From: Desulfotignum sp.
Lineage (GTDB): Bacteria; Desulfobacterota; Desulfobacteria; Desulfobacterales; Desulfobacteraceae
Assembly: GCA_011390635.1 (NCBI GenBank)
Contig: JAABSA010000001.1
Location: forward strand, 206,623-270,622
DNA: 64,000 nt
Direction of reading: 5' to 3'
The notes beneath the pieces are model-generated. The model was given only the letters and a program-made list of their open reading frames with translations, was not told where the DNA came from and ran no database searches. This document shows, piece by piece, positions 1-8,577 of the stretch. Position 1 is the first letter of the stretch. Every line of letters begins with the position of its first letter. The translations under genes and the position numbers were made by a program.

Positions 1-696
1 AAAAAAGATCTCAATCTCAGAAGCCCGATTGAAAAAATTATCGGCATTGAAAATATCACCAACAGCAATTTTGGTGCGGTGCTTTCCAGGGCAGGTGTGG
101 GCAAAACCAGATTTCTGGTGCAAATAGCATTAACCCAGCTGCTCAACGATAAAAAGATTGTCCATGTCAGTCTGGAAGATTCCATGGGAAAAATAAATTT
201 GCGGTACAATGAGGGATATACCAACCTCGTTGACAGCATCGGTTATGTGGATCCCCAGAAAGCTGTCCGTCTGTGGGATGATATAAATCTAAACAAAGTG
301 GGTATCAGTTATAATGAGGCCAGTTTTGATACCACCAAGATTAAAGACTACCTGAAAAGCTTTAAAAAAGCCCAGCTGCCCATGCCCGGTATCATGATCA
401 TTGACGGTCTCAATTTTGATGGAGAGATCACCGATATTCTGGAAGATTTAAAGTCCTTACATCAGGAGTTTTCTATTTCCATCTGGTTTGCCATGCGCAG
501 CCACCGGGATGAAGCGTTGAGCAAAGAGGGATATCCGGTTCAGCTGGAAACCAGAAAAGAATTGTTTGACAAGGCTTTGTTTTTACAGCCTGTGGACAAT
601 AAAATCCAGGCCATTGTGCTCAAGGACGGCAACAAAACCAACCAGAAATTTCTTTTGGAACCTGCCACCATGATGCTGGCAGACCAGGATATCTGA
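1..696 (+). CDS. RecA/KaiC-like P-loop ATPase, 5' truncated by the window edge
   Basis: The reading frame is open from base 1, so the true start lies outside the window. About 231 residues are visible. A Walker A-like loop (SRAGVGKTR, about residues 30-38) is followed about 100 residues later by a hydrophobic strand ending in Asp (IMIIDG), a plausible Walker B. The first Gly of the classical GxxxxGKT loop is replaced by Ser. The layout is that of a RecA/DnaB/KaiC-like ATPase domain; no DNA-binding or second domain is visible in the part present. The specific function is not recognised. It is convergent with the acyltransferase gene, with a hairpin between the two. Confidence 0.75.
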   Translation, partial: KKDLNLRSPIEKIIGIENITNSNFGAVLSRAGVGKTRFLVQIALTQLLNDKKIVHVSLEDSMGKINLRYNEGYTNLVDSIGYVDPQKAVRLWDDINLNKVGISYNEASFDTTKIKDYLKSFKKAQLPMPGIMIIDGLNFDGEITDILEDLKSLHQEFSISIWFAMRSHRDEALSKEGYPVQLETRKELFDKALFLQPVDNKIQAIVLKDGNKTNQKFLLEPATMMLADQDI

Positions 697-718
697 GTTT
701 GTAAAATGTGTTATGATG

Positions 719-746
719 TGGTCAGGACTGCATGCGGTCCTGACCA
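719..746. terminator. Inverted repeat between convergent genes, possible terminator
   Basis: Ten-base perfect arms (719-728 and 737-746) enclose an eight-base loop that contains GCATGC. It sits between the stop of the ATPase gene and the stop of the minus-strand acyltransferase gene. No strong T run follows on either strand, so Rho-independent termination is only a possibility. Confidence 0.4.
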
Positions 747-790
747 GTCACTTGACAGATCAAAAAAATATGACCATCAGCGGGGAAATC

Positions 791-2959
791 TCATATCCAT
801 TGCAATAAAAAATTTTCAATGGCCTGATAAACCCGTTCCACTTTTTTTCCAATCAAAATACCGTGACGTTCATAATCAAACAGATAATACTCTTTGACCT
901 GTGATCCCAATTGTTTGAACAACTTTTCGGTTCCCCGGGGATTGACCACTGGATCTTTTCTGGACTGGACCACCAGTACAGGCTTTTCAATATATTTTAG
1001 TTTTGGTTCCAGCTGCACCATGAGTTTTTCCAGCTGGTGTATCCCGAAAAGGGGATTACGCAGATAATTGATATGGGGATTTTCCGGATGGTTTTCAATA
1101 AACTCCCTGGTCATGCCCTTCAGGTTGATCCTTTTAATCATGGCATTCCAGGTATTAATAGCCGGCACAAAATAGGATCCCATATCATTGAGACGCATGG
1201 GAGGAGCAACCGCGAAGACAGCGTCAAAATCTGATACCCGTGTGGCCATTTCAAGGGCCAGGCCCGCGCCGGTGGAAAAACCGCCGATGGCCATGCGTTC
1301 ACAGGAATGCCGCAGACCCACATAGGCCTCTTCAACCGATTCCATCCACTGGTCATACCTGGTTCGGGCAAGGTCTTCAGGGGAGGTGCCATGGCCTTTC
1401 AACCGGGGCACATGAACCGTAAATCCCCGTGAATACAGATACCGTGCAAAAAATCTCATTTCTTCAGGCGCTGCCATATACCCATGGATGAGAAGAATAC
1501 CTGATGCACCGGGAGGCTGGTTCAAAAACAAGGGTTTGCCGATCCGTCTTTTTTTGGATTCACCTTCTATGTAGTGGGAAGTATAATCAGCGGTAAAATC
1601 CATATTCATTTTTTCAATAATCCGGGTTTTCACCAGGTGCAGAATCTGCTGGCGTGATTTCTGGGCTATTTTTTTCAAACAGACCTGGGCCTGCTCCACC
1701 GGCTCTACTTCATTGGCCATGACCAGGATGGGGTTTTCCATGCGTATGGCATGGAAATCTGATAGTTTGTAAAACTTTGTCTGGTCCTTGAAAAAACGAT
1801 TCCCATTCATGCGGATGACACCGGTTTTTTCTGCCAGAGTCAGAAAATCCGATACCCGTTTGAACCGGTCATCCACCATCAGATGTATCTGATTTTGCAA
1901 AAGCGCGTCCGCCACATAGCAGATCCGGTTCAATACCAGACAGGTGATGGCATAATACACCTTGCAGGTAAATTCATACCGGTCAATTCCGTTGCGTTTA
2001 TAGGGAAAATGTTTGAGAATGCAGGCCATGATATGGTCATGGTTAAGGGTGGTAAGCCCATAGACCTGGGCCATATACTGTTCCATGACAGTTATGGCGA
2101 TCTGCTTTGAAATCTGTCTGGACGTAAGATCCTCAAAAGGCCGCACCCGGCGTTTTACCATGAGCATACTTTCCAGGTAAGGGTCTTTTATGTACGGTGC
2201 CATGTCAATGGGGGTACCGAACCGGATGGTGATGTCTACACCTGTGAACAGCATCGCCCCCTCTGTCATGAGTTCATCCATAACCCGTTTGGAAGGATCC
2301 TTTACCAGAAGCTTTGCGATAGACCCCAGAATATTTTCCCGGGGATTGGCCGGATAGTAGGTGATATTCACTGGAACAATATGGGTGGACTGTTCCAGCA
2401 CCACATCTATATCCTGTATATCCAGTTCTGCAGCCAGCCTGTTACATTCAGGTGCACCTGCTGCTTTCAGGCGCCGCAGGCGCTCACGAAAAAAAGCACA
2501 CCGCAGGGCAACGACAGCGGCCCCGGTATGGGGGCGAATGTTTCCTGTCTCATCTGTCAAAACAAACTGACCATTTCTGACCAGTTTTTTGTTTTTCACC
2601 ATCATGCCTTCAGGAAAGATGATCCATTGGGTGCCACCGGTTAAAAGGGTTTTAAGCAGCAGATCATCTCTGTCGGGTGCCTCAGTTGACACCGCTCCAA
2701 ATCTTTTGAGAAGCCCTTCCAGCAGCGGTACCTGAAACAATTCCCGGGCTGCCAGGGACCAGACCTGCTTGCCTGTAACCGTATGGATATGGAAAGGAAG
2801 GAAAACCGTTTCAATGCGGGTGAAGTGGTTGGCACAGAAAACCACGGAACCTGTTGGAATATTCTCCTGGCCCACGACCCGTATCCGTGCCCTGGAAAAA
2901 CCGGAAAAGTATTTCAAGGTATAGGTAGACAGTTTAAATGCAAAGCGATTCATGGCCAT
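791..2959 (-). CDS. PlsC-like acyltransferase fused to an alpha/beta hydrolase
   Basis: A 722-residue fusion. The N-terminal third resembles the PlsC/lysophosphatidate acyltransferase family: NHFTRIE near residue 44 corresponds to the HX4D catalytic box, but with Glu in place of Asp, and FPEG near residue 116 matches the glycerol-phosphate binding block. A middle region of unclear function follows. The C-terminal 240 residues form an alpha/beta hydrolase with LLIHGY (oxyanion strand), GFSTG (Ser nucleophile elbow), SRKDPVV (acid) and RHGIL (His). A role in phospholipid or lysolipid remodelling at the inner membrane is an inference. A second in-frame ATG lies two codons downstream at 2953. It is divergent from the NIL-ferredoxin gene. 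Confidence 0.8.
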   Translation of the reverse strand: MAMNRFAFKLSTYTLKYFSGFSRARIRVVGQENIPTGSVVFCANHFTRIETVFLPFHIHTVTGKQVWSLAARELFQVPLLEGLLKRFGAVSTEAPDRDDLLLKTLLTGGTQWIIFPEGMMVKNKKLVRNGQFVLTDETGNIRPHTGAAVVALRCAFFRERLRRLKAAGAPECNRLAAELDIQDIDVVLEQSTHIVPVNITYYPANPRENILGSIAKLLVKDPSKRVMDELMTEGAMLFTGVDITIRFGTPIDMAPYIKDPYLESMLMVKRRVRPFEDLTSRQISKQIAITVMEQYMAQVYGLTTLNHDHIMACILKHFPYKRNGIDRYEFTCKVYYAITCLVLNRICYVADALLQNQIHLMVDDRFKRVSDFLTLAEKTGVIRMNGNRFFKDQTKFYKLSDFHAIRMENPILVMANEVEPVEQAQVCLKKIAQKSRQQILHLVKTRIIEKMNMDFTADYTSHYIEGESKKRRIGKPLFLNQPPGASGILLIHGYMAAPEEMRFFARYLYSRGFTVHVPRLKGHGTSPEDLARTRYDQWMESVEEAYVGLRHSCERMAIGGFSTGAGLALEMATRVSDFDAVFAVAPPMRLNDMGSYFVPAINTWNAMIKRINLKGMTREFIENHPENPHINYLRNPLFGIHQLEKLMVQLEPKLKYIEKPVLVVQSRKDPVVNPRGTEKLFKQLGSQVKEYYLFDYERHGILIGKKVERVYQAIENFLLQWI

Positions 2960-3006
2960 ACCTGTAAAGCAAGTTTATTGTCCGGTATCAGGTCGGTATA
3001 TTGAAT

Positions 3007-3035
3007 TTTTTATCTGTTAATGATAAAAAAGTCAA
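3007..3035 (-). promoter_or_regulatory. Candidate sigma-70 promoter for the acyltransferase-hydrolase gene
   Basis: Read on the minus strand, TTGACT and TAAAAA are separated by 17 bases, about 50 bases upstream of the start. On the plus strand the same short intergenic region also contains TTGAAT (3001-3006), 17 bases, then TAAAAA, which could serve the NIL-ferredoxin operon. The two would overlap head to head. Assigned by eye only. Confidence 0.35.
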
Positions 3036-3067
3036 ACAACCTGATATAATTTGTGGGGAGACCTGTT

Positions 3068-3499
3068 TTGTATGCAAAAATCGTTATATTGAAATTTCCG
3101 CCAGAAGTTGCCCAGAAAGCCCTTGTGTGTCAATTGGTTAAAAAATATGACCTGCTGTTCAATATTCTGAGTGCAAAAATATCCAGCCGGAAAGAAGGGG
3201 TCATGGTGATGGAAATCTCTTCCACATCCCGGGCTGGATTTAAAAAAGGAATTGCCTTTCTCAAAGAACAGGGTGTAAGGGTTTCATCCCCGGAACACCA
3301 GATATTCAAGGATGAAGAGATCTGCACCCATTGCGGTGCCTGTACCGCAGTCTGTCCCACCCAGGCCCTTTATATTCAGCGGCCGGGCATGGAAGTGCTC
3401 TTTGACAAAGAAAAATGTTCTGTGTGCGAAATGTGTATCGTGACATGCCCTACCCGGGCCATGGGATTGTTCACAAAAAAAACAAATGCCCTGGTCTGA
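3068..3499 (+). CDS. NIL domain ferredoxin with two [4Fe-4S] motifs
   Basis: About 143 residues. The N-terminal part (LYAKIVILKFPPE onward) is a NIL domain, the small ferredoxin-like fold also found in MetN; the C-terminal part carries CTHCGACTAVCP and CSVCEMCIVTCP, two [4Fe-4S] sites. A GTG at 3053 gives a longer frame, but TTG at 3068 has GGGGAG seven bases upstream (3055-3060) and starts the protein where NIL proteins normally start, so TTG is preferred. NIL-ferredoxins are known partners in anaerobic sulfur transfer for homocysteine formation. Here the gene overlaps mnmA by one base (TGATG), which suggests sulfur or electron supply for tRNA thiolation; that role is inferred. Confidence 0.85.
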   Translation: MYAKIVILKFPPEVAQKALVCQLVKKYDLLFNILSAKISSRKEGVMVMEISSTSRAGFKKGIAFLKEQGVRVSSPEHQIFKDEEICTHCGACTAVCPTQALYIQRPGMEVLFDKEKCSVCEMCIVTCPTRAMGLFTKKTNALV

Positions 3500-4542
3500 T
3501 GAAAGAACCGGTTATAGCTGTAGCCCTGAGCGGAGGAGTAGATTCACTGGTGACTGGCTTTTTGTTGAAGCAAAGATATGCCCATGTATTTGGACTGCAT
3601 TTCACCACTGGCTATGAAACCGCTCCAAAGCAGATCAACCTTATTAAAGACCAGCTGAAAATGGACATCATCACCCTGGATCTGTCCACATCCTTTGAAC
3701 AGGAGGTGGTGACCTATTTTGTATCCACTTATACCCAGGGCAAAACCCCCAACCCCTGCATGGTATGCAACCAGAAAATCAAATTCGGGGTGCTGCTCAA
3801 CCAGGCGATAAAACTGGGTGCTGATTACCTGGCAACCGGTCATTATGCCACTATTATCAATGCCCTGACACGACCTGATCAAAAAATTTTCCATGCATGG
3901 CTTGAAAAAGGCGCTGATACAAAAAAAGACCAGTCCTACTTTCTGGCACGGCTGTCCAGGCAACAACTTTCTAAAATCATCTGCCCTTTGGCACAATTTT
4001 CCAAAGATACGGTCAAAGACCTGGCTGTCCGGCATCATCTTGCACCCATCAGCGCAAAGGAAAGCCAGGATATCTGCTTTATCCATGGCAGCGATTTTAG
4101 TAAATTCATCACTGATAAATCTTCAATGACACCTCGAAAAGGACCTGTAGTGGATGGCAGCGGCAGGCAGGTAGGAACCCATAACGGTATTTTCGGCTTT
4201 ACCATCGGCCAGCGCAGGGGCATAAGCTGCCCGGCATCTGCACCCTATTATGTGCAAAAAATTGATCCGCTGACCAATACCCTTCATGTATGTTTTAAAC
4301 AGGATCTGGCACAAACCGCCATGGAAGTGGAAAATATTGTGTGGAATAATGAAAACACCGATGATATCCAGAAGGTTACAACCAAAATCCGGTACCAGCA
4401 CAAAGCAGCCCCATCCATGCTCCAACGCAGGGGATCTGCCGGCAAAGTCATTTTCAAAGAACCCCAGTATGCCGTTACCCCCGGCCAGACAGCGGTATTT
4501 TATAAAAAAAACAAGGTGCTGGGATCCGGTATTATTCAATGA
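3499..4542 (+). CDS. mnmA: tRNA-specific 2-thiouridylase MnmA
   Basis: 347 residues, normal for the family. It adenylates and thiolates U34 of tRNAs for Lys, Glu and Gln. Visible motifs are the PP-loop SGGVDS near residue 11, NPCMVC with the first catalytic Cys near residue 92, ATGHYA, and ESQDICF with the second catalytic Cys near residue 190. The reading frame extends upstream to 3415, but the residues before MKEPVIAVALSGG have no family match, and ATG 3499 overlaps the preceding stop, so this start is chosen. It overlaps mtaB by four bases (ATGA), giving a tightly coupled three-gene operon. Confidence 0.95.
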   Translation: MKEPVIAVALSGGVDSLVTGFLLKQRYAHVFGLHFTTGYETAPKQINLIKDQLKMDIITLDLSTSFEQEVVTYFVSTYTQGKTPNPCMVCNQKIKFGVLLNQAIKLGADYLATGHYATIINALTRPDQKIFHAWLEKGADTKKDQSYFLARLSRQQLSKIICPLAQFSKDTVKDLAVRHHLAPISAKESQDICFIHGSDFSKFITDKSSMTPRKGPVVDGSGRQVGTHNGIFGFTIGQRRGISCPASAPYYVQKIDPLTNTLHVCFKQDLAQTAMEVENIVWNNENTDDIQKVTTKIRYQHKAAPSMLQRRGSAGKVIFKEPQYAVTPGQTAVFYKKNKVLGSGIIQ

Positions 4543-5858
4543 AGACCTTTTATATCAAAACCCTGGGATGCAAGGTCAACCAGTATGAATCTGATGGTGT
4601 TGCGGCACGTCTTGAAGACAAAGGGATGATCCGGGCCGAAAAAGCAACATCCTGCGACGTGTGCATTATCAACACCTGTGCCGTCACATCCAGAGCCGGC
4701 ATGCAGTCTCGTCAGGCTGTCCGCAAACTTGCCCGGGATAATCCAGGTGCCCGCATCATTGTGACCGGTTGCCATGCCCAGACAGATCCACAAGGTATTC
4801 AAAACATCGGCCACACCATTGAAGTGGTCTGCCACCGGGACAAAACCTGTATTGCCGATCATCTTATTGATGGGCCAGACCTTTTTCCTCTGGTTTTTAC
4901 ACCAGCGGATCACAGTGCGGACAATCAATTTCACGCCTTTGAAAAACCGGTGCACGGCGACATGACCCGTGCCTACCTGAAAATTCAGGACGGGTGTGAT
5001 GCCTTTTGCACCTACTGCATTGTTCCCTATGCCAGGGGGTCTTCCGTGAGCATGCCAGAGGATATGGTGTTTCATCACATAAAAGAACTTGGCCGAAAGG
5101 GTTTTCAGGAAGTGATTCTCACAGGTATCCATGCAGGCATGTATGGCAGGGATCTCACACCGCCATCCAGTTTGGTCAGGCTTGTGGAAACCATCCAGAA
5201 AAAAAAACCAGTGCACCGTATCCGGCTTTCATCCATTGAGCCCAATGAGATTGATGACCGGCTTTTAGCACTTGCCACCCCGTTTGGAATCCTTTGTGAC
5301 CATTTTCATATCCCGCTGCAATCCGGGGATGATGTGATTTTACAAAAAATGAAACGCCCATATACAGCAGGATTTTTTTCAGAAACCATCCTGCGCATTC
5401 ATGAAAAACTGCCCTTTGCCGGCATAGGGGTGGATGTTCTGACAGGATTTCCCACGGAAACAGATCGGCAGTTTGAAAACACCTTTGATGTGATCCGGCA
5501 ACTGCCGGTTTCCTATCTTCATGTGTTTCCATTTTCTCCCAGACGGGGTACTCCTGCCTTTCATTATTCCCCGAAGATAGATAATACCGTTATCAAGGAA
5601 CGCTGCAGCAGAATGCGGGAACTGGGGGCACAAAAAAGGGCTTCATTCATACAGGCAAATATGGGCCGCTGCCTGGAAGGGGTGGTACATCATACAGAAG
5701 ATGCACACACAGGACGTCTTACTGCAGTAACAACCAACTATTTGCATGTGCAGCTGGAAAAAAACGATCACCTCAAGGGAAAAATTGTTGATCTTATATA
5801 TGAACAATGTGATAGTGACCTGCATATTTTTGGAAAAATTTACAACCCTTTATCCTGA
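4539..5858 (+). CDS. mtaB: tRNA t6A37 methylthiotransferase MtaB-like radical SAM enzyme
   Basis: 439 residues. Methylthiotransferase layout: an N-terminal UPF0004 domain with three Cys (LGCKVNQYES, NTCAV, TGCHAQ) for the auxiliary [4Fe-4S] cluster, a radical SAM core with CDAFCTYC near residue 155, and a C-terminal TRAM-like segment. The LGCKVNQYES start and the TGCHAQ form favour MtaB (2-methylthio-t6A37) over MiaB or RimO. It would act on ANN-decoding tRNAs. The gene is translationally coupled to mnmA, so the operon is devoted to tRNA sulfur modification. Confidence 0.9.
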   Translation: MKTFYIKTLGCKVNQYESDGVAARLEDKGMIRAEKATSCDVCIINTCAVTSRAGMQSRQAVRKLARDNPGARIIVTGCHAQTDPQGIQNIGHTIEVVCHRDKTCIADHLIDGPDLFPLVFTPADHSADNQFHAFEKPVHGDMTRAYLKIQDGCDAFCTYCIVPYARGSSVSMPEDMVFHHIKELGRKGFQEVILTGIHAGMYGRDLTPPSSLVRLVETIQKKKPVHRIRLSSIEPNEIDDRLLALATPFGILCDHFHIPLQSGDDVILQKMKRPYTAGFFSETILRIHEKLPFAGIGVDVLTGFPTETDRQFENTFDVIRQLPVSYLHVFPFSPRRGTPAFHYSPKIDNTVIKERCSRMRELGAQKRASFIQANMGRCLEGVVHHTEDAHTGRLTAVTTNYLHVQLEKNDHLKGKIVDLIYEQCDSDLHIFGKIYNPLS

Positions 5859-5924
5859 TGGCGGTGTTTTTCACAGCAGCATATGAAATGTAACGCTGCC
5901 AATCCAAATCTGGAGACTATTTCC

Positions 5925-6989
5925 ATGGAAAATCTATATAAGAAACTGGCTGCACACCTGGACAAAACACCTGGTGGATTTCCCGCTACAGAATCGGGTG
6001 TTGAACTGCGCATTCTCAAACAACTATTCACCCCACAGGAAGCACAATTGGCCCTGTCTCTTGCCATGATGCCTGAAACCGCTGACATCATCGCCCAAAA
6101 AAGTGGAAAACCAAAGCAAGAAATTGAACCTGTTCTCAAAAAAATGGGTGAAAAAGGTCTTATTCTCCATATCCGGAAAAAACAAAAAAACACCTTCATG
6201 CTGCTGCAGTTTGTGGTGGGCATCTGGGAATACCAGGTGAACCGATTGACAAAGCAATTGATTGCGGATTTCAATGAATATGTTCCCCATCTCATCAAAG
6301 ACCAGCAAAAATCCCAAACCCAGCAGCTCCGGGTGGTGCCGGTGGAAAAATCCATCAACACCCGGTTGCACATCATGGACCATGAACGCCTGGAAAACCT
6401 GGTCAAAGAGCAGTCCAAAATTCTGGTGGCACCCTGCATCTGCCGCCGGGAACATGCGATGATGGACAAAGGCTGCGGCAAAATGGAAGAAGCCTGTCTG
6501 GTATTCGGAGGCGGGGCCTACATCTATGAAAGCCGGGGAATCGGCCGGACCATCACCCAGGATGAGGCCATGGACATCATTCACAAAGGGGTAGCCCAGG
6601 GACTGGTTCCCCAGCCTTCCAACACGGTAAAGCCTGTCAACATCTGTCTGTGCTGTGACTGCTGCTGCCAGATTTTAAGCAATATCAAAAAATCCGCTGC
6701 ACCGGCAAGAATCGTCAACTCCAACTTTCAGGCGTGTGTGAGCGATGACAATTGCACAGGCTGCCTGGCCTGTGAAAAGATCTGTCCCATGGATGCCATT
6801 GAAATGAATGACAGCGGCATCACGGCTGTTGTCAATCTGGAACGGTGTATCGGCTGCGGTCTTTGTGTGACAGTGTGTGAATTCGATGCCATATCTTTGT
6901 GCGACAAAAAAGATGTGGAACGGTGGGAACCGCCCCGGACACTGGTGGATACATACATGCGCATCGCAAAGGAAAAAGGGCTTTTTTAA
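5925..6989 (+). CDS. Winged-helix-like protein with C-terminal 2x[4Fe-4S] ferredoxin domain
   Basis: About 354 residues from ATG 5925, which has GGAG nine bases upstream (5912-5915); an ATG at 5883 is in frame but lacks such a site. The first 100 residues look like a winged-helix region. The middle has Cys clusters (CICRREH and CLCCDCCCQ), and the end has two [4Fe-4S] motifs, CTGCLACEKICP and CIGCGLCVTVC. Proteins of this layout are common in sulfate reducers, but I know of no characterised function; electron transfer or redox sensing is a guess. It follows mtaB after 66 bases and overlaps the convergent djlA-like gene by four bases. Confidence 0.8.
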   Translation: MENLYKKLAAHLDKTPGGFPATESGVELRILKQLFTPQEAQLALSLAMMPETADIIAQKSGKPKQEIEPVLKKMGEKGLILHIRKKQKNTFMLLQFVVGIWEYQVNRLTKQLIADFNEYVPHLIKDQQKSQTQQLRVVPVEKSINTRLHIMDHERLENLVKEQSKILVAPCICRREHAMMDKGCGKMEEACLVFGGGAYIYESRGIGRTITQDEAMDIIHKGVAQGLVPQPSNTVKPVNICLCCDCCCQILSNIKKSAAPARIVNSNFQACVSDDNCTGCLACEKICPMDAIEMNDSGITAVVNLERCIGCGLCVTVCEFDAISLCDKKDVERWEPPRTLVDTYMRIAKEKGLF

Positions 6990-7750
6990 AAACCGCGTTC
7001 TTTTCTTACATGATCATAGGCTTCCTGAATCTCTCTGAATTTATCGTTGGCAAATGTGACAAATTCTTCTGGGAGGCCTTTGGCCTGGATCTTGTCGGGA
7101 TGGTATTCCGTGGCCAGGGTGCGGTATTTTTTTTTGATCTCCTGGTTGGATGCAGTTTCATCACACTTGAGAATTGCATAATATTTATTGGCCGGGCGGA
7201 TATATTTTGATTTCAGCCGGCCAAAATCAATGTCAGACACATGGAAAATACGGGCAGCAGAAAGCAGGGTGGCTTCCTCTGCATCAGCCAGACTGCCGTC
7301 CGCCGCAGCCACCCGGAACAACACATCCATCATCAGGGCGATAATATTGGGCTGGGACCGGAACACAGAATAAAACTGCATCGCAAAGGCATCAAAGCTT
7401 TCGTGGGATTGGACTGCCTGCCTGAATATGGTTTTGGCCGTTTGCTGACCAGTGGCATCCAACTGGAGATCCTGTTTCATGAATGCTTCCACCACCTGGA
7501 TTTCCTTTTCGCTTACCTGGCCGTCTGCTTTGCACAGTTTTGCCAGCATGGAAAAGGCAGCTGTAAAAAAAACCAGCTGGGCCTCTTCATTGGAAGACAA
7601 AGAACCGGTTCTCCCGGGGATAGAGGCAAGGTAGGCATCTTCTTTTTTGTCCACAAAGGCATGGCCGAAAGCCGCACCTGCCACAGCACCAATGGGTCCG
7701 CCCAATGCAAACCCGATGGTACCGCCAATCATTTTTCCAAGCCAGCTCAT
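6986..7750 (-). CDS. DjlA-like co-chaperone: TerB-like domain plus C-terminal J domain
   Basis: 254 residues. A Gly/Ala-rich hydrophobic N-terminus (GGTIGFALGGPIGAVAGAA) is followed by a TerB-like helical region with acidic motifs (KADGQVSEKEI and AADGSLADAEE), then a J domain with the DnaK-stimulating YHPDK near residue 230. This matches the DjlA arrangement. The frame extends further upstream, but ATG 7750 has AAGGA nine bases before it and begins with the family-like MSWLGK. It would stimulate DnaK at the inner membrane. Confidence 0.85.
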   Translation of the reverse strand: MSWLGKMIGGTIGFALGGPIGAVAGAAFGHAFVDKKEDAYLASIPGRTGSLSSNEEAQLVFFTAAFSMLAKLCKADGQVSEKEIQVVEAFMKQDLQLDATGQQTAKTIFRQAVQSHESFDAFAMQFYSVFRSQPNIIALMMDVLFRVAAADGSLADAEEATLLSAARIFHVSDIDFGRLKSKYIRPANKYYAILKCDETASNQEIKKKYRTLATEYHPDKIQAKGLPEEFVTFANDKFREIQEAYDHVRKERGF

Positions 7751-7835
7751 GATTAAAATTCCTTGTGTCAATTTTTCAAAGGTTATATATAACACAAAAG
7801 TTGAAGTCGTCAAACAAATAACAAAAAGATGGAAT

Positions 7836-8090
7836 ATGATCACAAAAAACGTAATGGGAATTCTGATTCTGCTGTTGAATGCAGGCGGACTTGGCTATCT
7901 GATTTATCTGGGCAGTCTGGCAGTGATCGACCACTTTTTCCCAAAGCAAGGCGAACCGGATCTTCAGACATCTTCTGTGAAAAAAGATCCCATGATCATG
8001 AATGATGATATCATACCAGAGGAAGATGACCTGCTCAAAGATATGGATTTATCTGATCTGGACAAGCTTGATCTGGATGATTTTGAATAG
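7836..8090 (+). CDS. Small single-pass membrane protein with acidic tail
   Basis: 84 residues. One hydrophobic segment (about residues 6-29) is followed by an acidic C-terminal tail rich in Asp and Leu (DDLLKDMDLSDLDKLDLDD). No family is recognised. ATG 7836 is chosen because the upstream part of the frame is antisense to the djlA-like gene. The ribosome binding site is weak. It runs directly into the BON lipoprotein gene in the same direction, so the two are probably cotranscribed. Confidence 0.55.
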   Translation: MITKNVMGILILLLNAGGLGYLIYLGSLAVIDHFFPKQGEPDLQTSSVKKDPMIMNDDIIPEEDDLLKDMDLSDLDKLDLDDFE

Positions 8091-8127
8091 GCGGCGCAAA
8101 AAGACTGTACATGCGCCAGCCTTTTTT

Positions 8128-8469
8128 ATGTTCCCCAATTTTATATTCCGGTGCATTGTGCTGTTATGTGTTTTGTTTTTCTGGGGATGCAGCCAAACTT
8201 CAGACCCGAAGCTGTACAGCCGATACCAGCAAAAACCCCGGACCGCATCAACCGTGGTGGAAGATGCCCTTATCGCAGCCCGGGTCAAGGCAGCCCTGAC
8301 AGCAGACACGCTGGTACATGCCAAAACCATTACAGTGACAGTACGTCATGGGGTGGTTTTTCTCACAGGAACTGCAACCAGCAAGGCTTGTGCCCGTATG
8401 GCAGCGCACCTGGTCCGGGGCATCACAGGGGTTATCCGGGTGGAAAACCAGATTTCTGTATCTCATTGA
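8128..8469 (+). CDS. BON domain lipoprotein
   Basis: About 113 residues from ATG 8128. A signal peptide ends in the lipobox-like FFWGC, so the mature protein should be acylated at Cys 19 and anchored in the envelope. The rest is one BON domain (VEDALIAARVKAAL ... VTVRHGVVFLTGTATS ... VIRVENQISV), a fold of OsmY/BamE-adjacent proteins that binds membranes or phospholipid. An alternative ATG at 8077 overlaps the preceding gene and would add a strongly basic N-terminus (RRRKK) to the signal peptide; neither start has a clear ribosome binding site. Confidence 0.75.
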   Translation: MFPNFIFRCIVLLCVLFFWGCSQTSDPKLYSRYQQKPRTASTVVEDALIAARVKAALTADTLVHAKTITVTVRHGVVFLTGTATSKACARMAAHLVRGITGVIRVENQISVSH

Positions 8470-8500
8470 TCTATTTTGTGAGATGTTAGTAATAATGCCC

Positions 8501-8570
8501 TGCCCTGGCGGGCGGGCACAACATGAAAGAATCCGATGCGTTGTCCGGTTTTTTCATATAAGACAACGGT
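8501..8570 (-). repeat. Copy A of a dispersed structured intergenic repeat
   Basis: Read on the minus strand, this segment carries in order a TTATATGAAA block followed by ACCGG, a TTCTTTCATG block, and TTGTGCCCGCC...AGGGCA. The same blocks occur in the same order at 51099-51170 on the plus strand. Each copy can fold: GTTGTC/GACAAC arms enclose the TTATATGAAA loop, and TGCCC/GGGCA arms form the distal hairpin. Copy A has an extra GCCC unit in the last loop. It lies between the convergent BON and dnaE genes, so it is not a leader element of either. Confidence 0.6.
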
Positions 8571-8577
8571 CCGGATC

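Noticed and set aside
8496..8518. GC-rich hairpin after the BON gene as a terminator
   Set aside because: No T run follows, and it is better explained as the distal hairpin of the dispersed repeat.
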